8,813 nucleotides of DNA, from positions 1 through 8,813 of the forward strand of contig JAHEZC010000069.1 of assembly GCA_023251275.1 (NCBI GenBank), in the 5' to 3' direction. This document shows, piece after piece, positions 6,482 to 8,813 of the stretch. This stretch comes from Parafilimonas sp. (GTDB lineage: Bacteria > Bacteroidota > Bacteroidia > Chitinophagales > Chitinophagaceae). The notes beneath the pieces are model-generated. The model was not told the DNA's origin. It did no database searches and saw only the letters and a list, made by a program, of their open reading frames with translations. Numbering within the stretch: position 1 is the stretch's first letter; each line of letters starts with the position of its first letter. The translations under genes were made by a program, and so were the position numbers.

Positions 6482-7666
6482 ATGGCCGCACTGTTTTATG
6501 TATGGATTGTGGTGCAATTACTGGTGGGATTCAATCTTTTTTTTCCTCTTCTGCTTTATTTTATTTACCTGGTAAAGTCGAAAAAAGAATCCGCTGTCAT
6601 GAAAACACCCGAAGTGGAAGCGGATTATGCCATTATCGTAACTGCGTATGAACAAATAAATACTTTGCCGGCCGTAGCAGATTCTCTGCTCAGGATTAAC
6701 TATCATAATTATCTTATTTATATAGTTGCAGATAAATGTGATGTATCGAATCTGCAATTCAATAATGAACATATCATTCTGCTGAGACCGGAGCAAACAT
6801 TGGCAAGCAATACACGTTCACATTTTTACGCTATTCAGCATTTCAAAAGACCGCATGAACGTTTAACGATCATTGACAGCGATAATCTTGTTGATGGGGA
6901 ATATATCAATCAGCTCAATGTATATTTTGATAAAGGATATGAAGCAGTGCAGGGTTTGCGCAAGGCAAAAAATTTAAACACTACCTATGCCTGTCTTGAT
7001 GCAGCAAGAGATATTTATTATCATTTTTATGATGGGAAAATTTTGTTTGCAAGCGGTGCTTCCGCCACACTTTCAGGCTCCGGTATGGCATTCACCACCA
7101 GACTTTACAGGGAATGCCTGGAAAGCAGAGATATAACGGGAGCCGGCTTTGATAAAGTGTTGCAATATGAGATAGTAAAGAGAGGACTAAGAATTGCTTA
7201 TACAGAAAAAGCGATCGTTTATGATGAAAAGACAGCTTATACGGAGCAGTTGGTAAAGCAAAGAGCAAGATGGATCAATACATGGTTCAGGTATTCGAAA
7301 TTTGGATTTGGGCTTATTGCAAAAGGTATAGTACGGTTTAACCGGAATAAATTTTTATTTGGTCTCGTGCTGCTAAGACCTCCATTGTTTATTTTTTTAT
7401 TGCTTTCTCTGATTTTTATGCTTATTGACTGGCGGACAGAGTCTGCGACAGCTTCTATATTTTGGTTAGTCGGAATATTCCTTTTTGTGATGGGATTTTT
7501 ATTTGCGCTGTTTCATTCCAAAACGGACAGGCGTATTTATTTTTCACTCTTTCACATTCCGAAATTTGTTTTTTTCCAGGTAATGTCTCTGTTAAAAACA
7601 GGGAGAGCAAATCAATACTCAGTTGCCACAAAACATTATCACAACAAAAAAAAGGAAGATGTTTGA
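6482..7666 (+). CDS. Membrane GT2-family glycosyltransferase
   Basis: The product has 394 residues. An N-terminal membrane segment (about 4-31) is followed by a GT-A domain opening with 'YAIIVTAYEQINTLP'. The metal-binding DxD is D132-S-D134 in 'LTIIDSDN'. The acceptor-side Asp is D224 in 'GAGFDKVLQ', where 'GED' is more usual. The processive-type signature is Q260-RARW-264. Two C-terminal membrane helices (about 300-316 and 324-344) follow, with a further hydrophobic stretch near 353-372. The D,DxD,D,QxxRW arrangement is that of cellulose, hyaluronan and chitin synthase-like GT2 enzymes and of relatives that add single sugars to lipid-linked intermediates. Here it most likely extends the lipid-linked EPS unit at the inner membrane. 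Donor and acceptor sugars are not deducible. It begins 9 bases after the Wzc-like gene. Confidence 0.88.
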   Translation: MAALFYVWIVVQLLVGFNLFFPLLLYFIYLVKSKKESAVMKTPEVEADYAIIVTAYEQINTLPAVADSLLRINYHNYLIYIVADKCDVSNLQFNNEHIILLRPEQTLASNTRSHFYAIQHFKRPHERLTIIDSDNLVDGEYINQLNVYFDKGYEAVQGLRKAKNLNTTYACLDAARDIYYHFYDGKILFASGASATLSGSGMAFTTRLYRECLESRDITGAGFDKVLQYEIVKRGLRIAYTEKAIVYDEKTAYTEQLVKQRARWINTWFRYSKFGFGLIAKGIVRFNRNKFLFGLVLLRPPLFIFLLLSLIFMLIDWRTESATASIFWLVGIFLFVMGFLFALFHSKTDRRIYFSLFHIPKFVFFQVMSLLKTGRANQYSVATKHYHNKKKEDV

Positions 7667-7708
7667 ATGATCAATATTTATTTGTTTCATTACACTTAAA
7701 AAAATGAG

Positions 7709-8443
7709 ATGCTTAAAAAAATTATAAAATATATTTTGCAAAAAGTTCTTGGGTACGACAATTACCTTTTCCTGTTTTCTCTTTATGCAATAAAATATTT
7801 AAAATATAACAGGAATGAAAGAGAGTTTGTTCATTTTCTCAGCATGATACCGGATAATGGAGCAGTGCTGGATATAGGAGCAAACATTGGTATCATGACA
7901 GTACCGCTGGCAAAAAAAAGTTCAAATGGAAAAGTATTTTCATTCGAGCCCATGCCTGATAATATAAGGGCGCTCAGGAGGATTGTAAAACATTACAAAC
8001 TGGACAACGTTACTATTTTTGAAACAGCACTTGGCGATGCAAAAGGTGATTTGAAAATGTTGCTGCCTGTTGTTGATAAACTGAAAATGCAGGGCCTGAG
8101 TCATGTACTTGAAGAAGAAAACGAATCGGGAAACAGGGAAGGAGAGATTTTTTTTGTACCTGTTCAAAAACTGGATGATATGGAAGCTTTGCAAGCGCTC
8201 AATTCCCTTGATGTAATAAAGATTGATGTGGAAAATTATGAATATCATGTATTGAAAGGAGCGCATAATTTACTGGCTAAATTCAGACCCATTATTTTTT
8301 GTGAGCTTTGGACCAATGAAAAAAGAGAACTCAGTTTTCAATTTATAAAAGAGCTTGGATATGTGATAAAAGTTTTGGATGATAACAAACTTGTCGAATA
8401 CACGAACCAGCAAACAACCAACTTTTTTATGCTGCCGGCATAA
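7709..8443 (+). CDS. FkbM-family SAM-dependent methyltransferase
   Basis: The product has 244 residues. The SAM-binding motif I is 'VLDIGANIGIMT' (D55, G57, G61), followed by 'FSFEPMPDN' with E80 as the ribose-binding acidic residue. 'VIKIDVENYEYHVLKGA' (D173, E175) is the characteristic FkbM signature, and 'IIFCELW' follows. No signal peptide is evident; residues 1-35 are basic and aromatic and could lie against the membrane. FkbM-type enzymes O-methylate hydroxyl groups, and those in polysaccharide operons are usually sugar O-methyltransferases, so methylation of the EPS or its lipid-linked precursor is the likely role. The ATG at 7709 gives MLKKIIKYI. An ATG at 7704 is out of frame and stops after seven codons. 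The gene follows the GT2 gene after 42 bases. Confidence 0.88.
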   Translation: MLKKIIKYILQKVLGYDNYLFLFSLYAIKYLKYNRNEREFVHFLSMIPDNGAVLDIGANIGIMTVPLAKKSSNGKVFSFEPMPDNIRALRRIVKHYKLDNVTIFETALGDAKGDLKMLLPVVDKLKMQGLSHVLEEENESGNREGEIFFVPVQKLDDMEALQALNSLDVIKIDVENYEYHVLKGAHNLLAKFRPIIFCELWTNEKRELSFQFIKELGYVIKVLDDNKLVEYTNQQTTNFFMLPA

Positions 8444-8473
8444 AAGCATATATCATACAAAAAAAATTGTGTT

Positions 8474-8620
8474 ATGAAAATTTTTCCTGAAGATATTGTA
8501 AGACAGAATGAAGGGAAGAAAAAAAAACAGGCAGAAACAGAGAAGATCATGCGATGGATTGCACTCGCTGCGGCATTTGCGGGTGTATTTATCTTTTTCT
8601 TTAAACTGTTGTTTTTTTAA
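8474..8620 (+). CDS. Small single-span membrane protein (48 aa), unrecognised
   Basis: An ATG at 8474 opens a 48-codon frame ending in TAA (8618-8620). The product has a polar, charged N-terminus with a 'GKKKKQ' basic patch at residues 14-19, then one strongly hydrophobic segment from about Trp28 to Phe43 and an end of K-LLFF. The basic N-terminal side predicts N-in, C-out insertion in the inner membrane. It starts 30 bases after the methyltransferase. Its stop shares one base with the next start (TAATG), which suggests translational coupling and supports it as a real gene. No Shine-Dalgarno is seen, as for its neighbours. I do not recognise a family. It could be a small subunit of the following membrane protein or of the Wzy/export complex. 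Confidence 0.65.
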   Translation: MKIFPEDIVRQNEGKKKKQAETEKIMRWIALAAAFAGVFIFFFKLLFF

Positions 8621-8813
8621 TGCAGGACCTGTCATTTTATACGAAAAACAATAAATTCAGGCGCGCAGCTAAAAGCTTTTTGCCTGGCAGGTTTCGCATT
8701 GTGCTGGTCTTTCTTTTTGCTTTAATTCTCTCAGCCATAGCGGGATTTTTTTTATCTCATTACGGTATAGCATCGGCACTTATTGTGCTCATTGCAGTGA
8801 TTATAATACCTGT
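8620..8813 (+). CDS. Polytopic membrane protein, 5' part; probable O-antigen ligase/Wzy-type
   Basis: The ATG at 8620-8622 overlaps the preceding TAA by one base, and the frame stays open to the right edge (64 full codons). The visible part has a basic N-terminus of about 26 residues ('MQDLSFYTKNNKFRRAAK' at its start). A membrane helix at about 27-46 ends in 'LSHYG', and a second begins at about 50. A short cytoplasmic basic tail followed by closely packed helices, placed in this operon after glycosyltransferase and Wzc-like genes, fits an O-antigen ligase or polymerase. The visible part carries no diagnostic motif. A Wzx-like flippase or other transporter is possible. The frame is supported; the function is inferred from position. 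Confidence 0.6.
   Translation, partial: MQDLSFYTKNNKFRRAAKSFLPGRFRIVLVFLFALILSAIAGFFLSHYGIASALIVLIAVIIIP

Noticed and set aside
7667..7699. Ten-codon frame overlapping the GT2 stop (TGAATG).
   Set aside because: Too short, no recognisable composition, and the methyltransferase start after it needs no leader. Probably chance in AT-rich spacer.

Overview
The window most likely comes from a member of the Bacteroidota, possibly the Chitinophagaceae or a relative. Three things point there. The first gene ends in a type IX secretion (T9SS) sorting domain behind SprB-like repeats. The sugar transferase carries the 'VGNRPLP' form of its C-terminal motif, which I associate with Bacteroidota. Shine-Dalgarno sequences are largely absent, while a TAnnTTTG promoter element precedes the operon. 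The genus-level placement is inference.

Layout. (1) Positions 2-931 (+) are the 3' end of a large secreted repeat protein: near-identical SprB-like repeats of 234 bp, a Pro/Thr/Glu linker and a type A T9SS C-terminal domain. A rho-independent terminator follows at 955-987. (2) Positions 1131-1793 (-) encode a left-handed beta-helix acyltransferase that converges on the first gene. (3) Positions 1794-2168 are a divergent intergenic region with a promoter candidate for the rightward operon and a short structured leader. (4) From 2169 to the right edge runs a tight, same-strand exopolysaccharide (EPS) operon. Its genes encode a stand-alone receiver-domain response regulator, a sugar-1-phosphate transferase with an N-terminal receiver-like domain, a half-length TolC-family protein, a Wzz/Wzc-type co-polymerase with a degenerate kinase domain, a membrane GT2 glycosyltransferase, an FkbM-type methyltransferase, a 48-residue single-span membrane protein, and the start of a polytopic membrane protein, probably an O-antigen ligase/Wzy-type protein.

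How they may work together. The sugar transferase would start a repeat unit on undecaprenyl phosphate. The GT2 enzyme would extend it, and the FkbM and hexapeptide enzymes would methylate and acylate it. The membrane protein at the right edge would polymerise or ligate it. The Wzc-like and TolC-like proteins would set chain length and assist export. No Wza-type export lipoprotein or Wzx flippase is seen, so the cluster probably continues to the right.

The most unusual part is 2169-3621. A canonical phosphorylatable receiver overlaps by 23 nt a gene whose product is a non-canonical receiver (Glu at the phosphoacceptor position, no switch Lys) fused to the initiating transferase. This suggests a receiver/pseudo-receiver pair that controls the first committed step of polysaccharide synthesis directly at the protein level. 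That idea is inference. The degenerate BY-kinase domain and the hidden small membrane protein are the next most interesting points.
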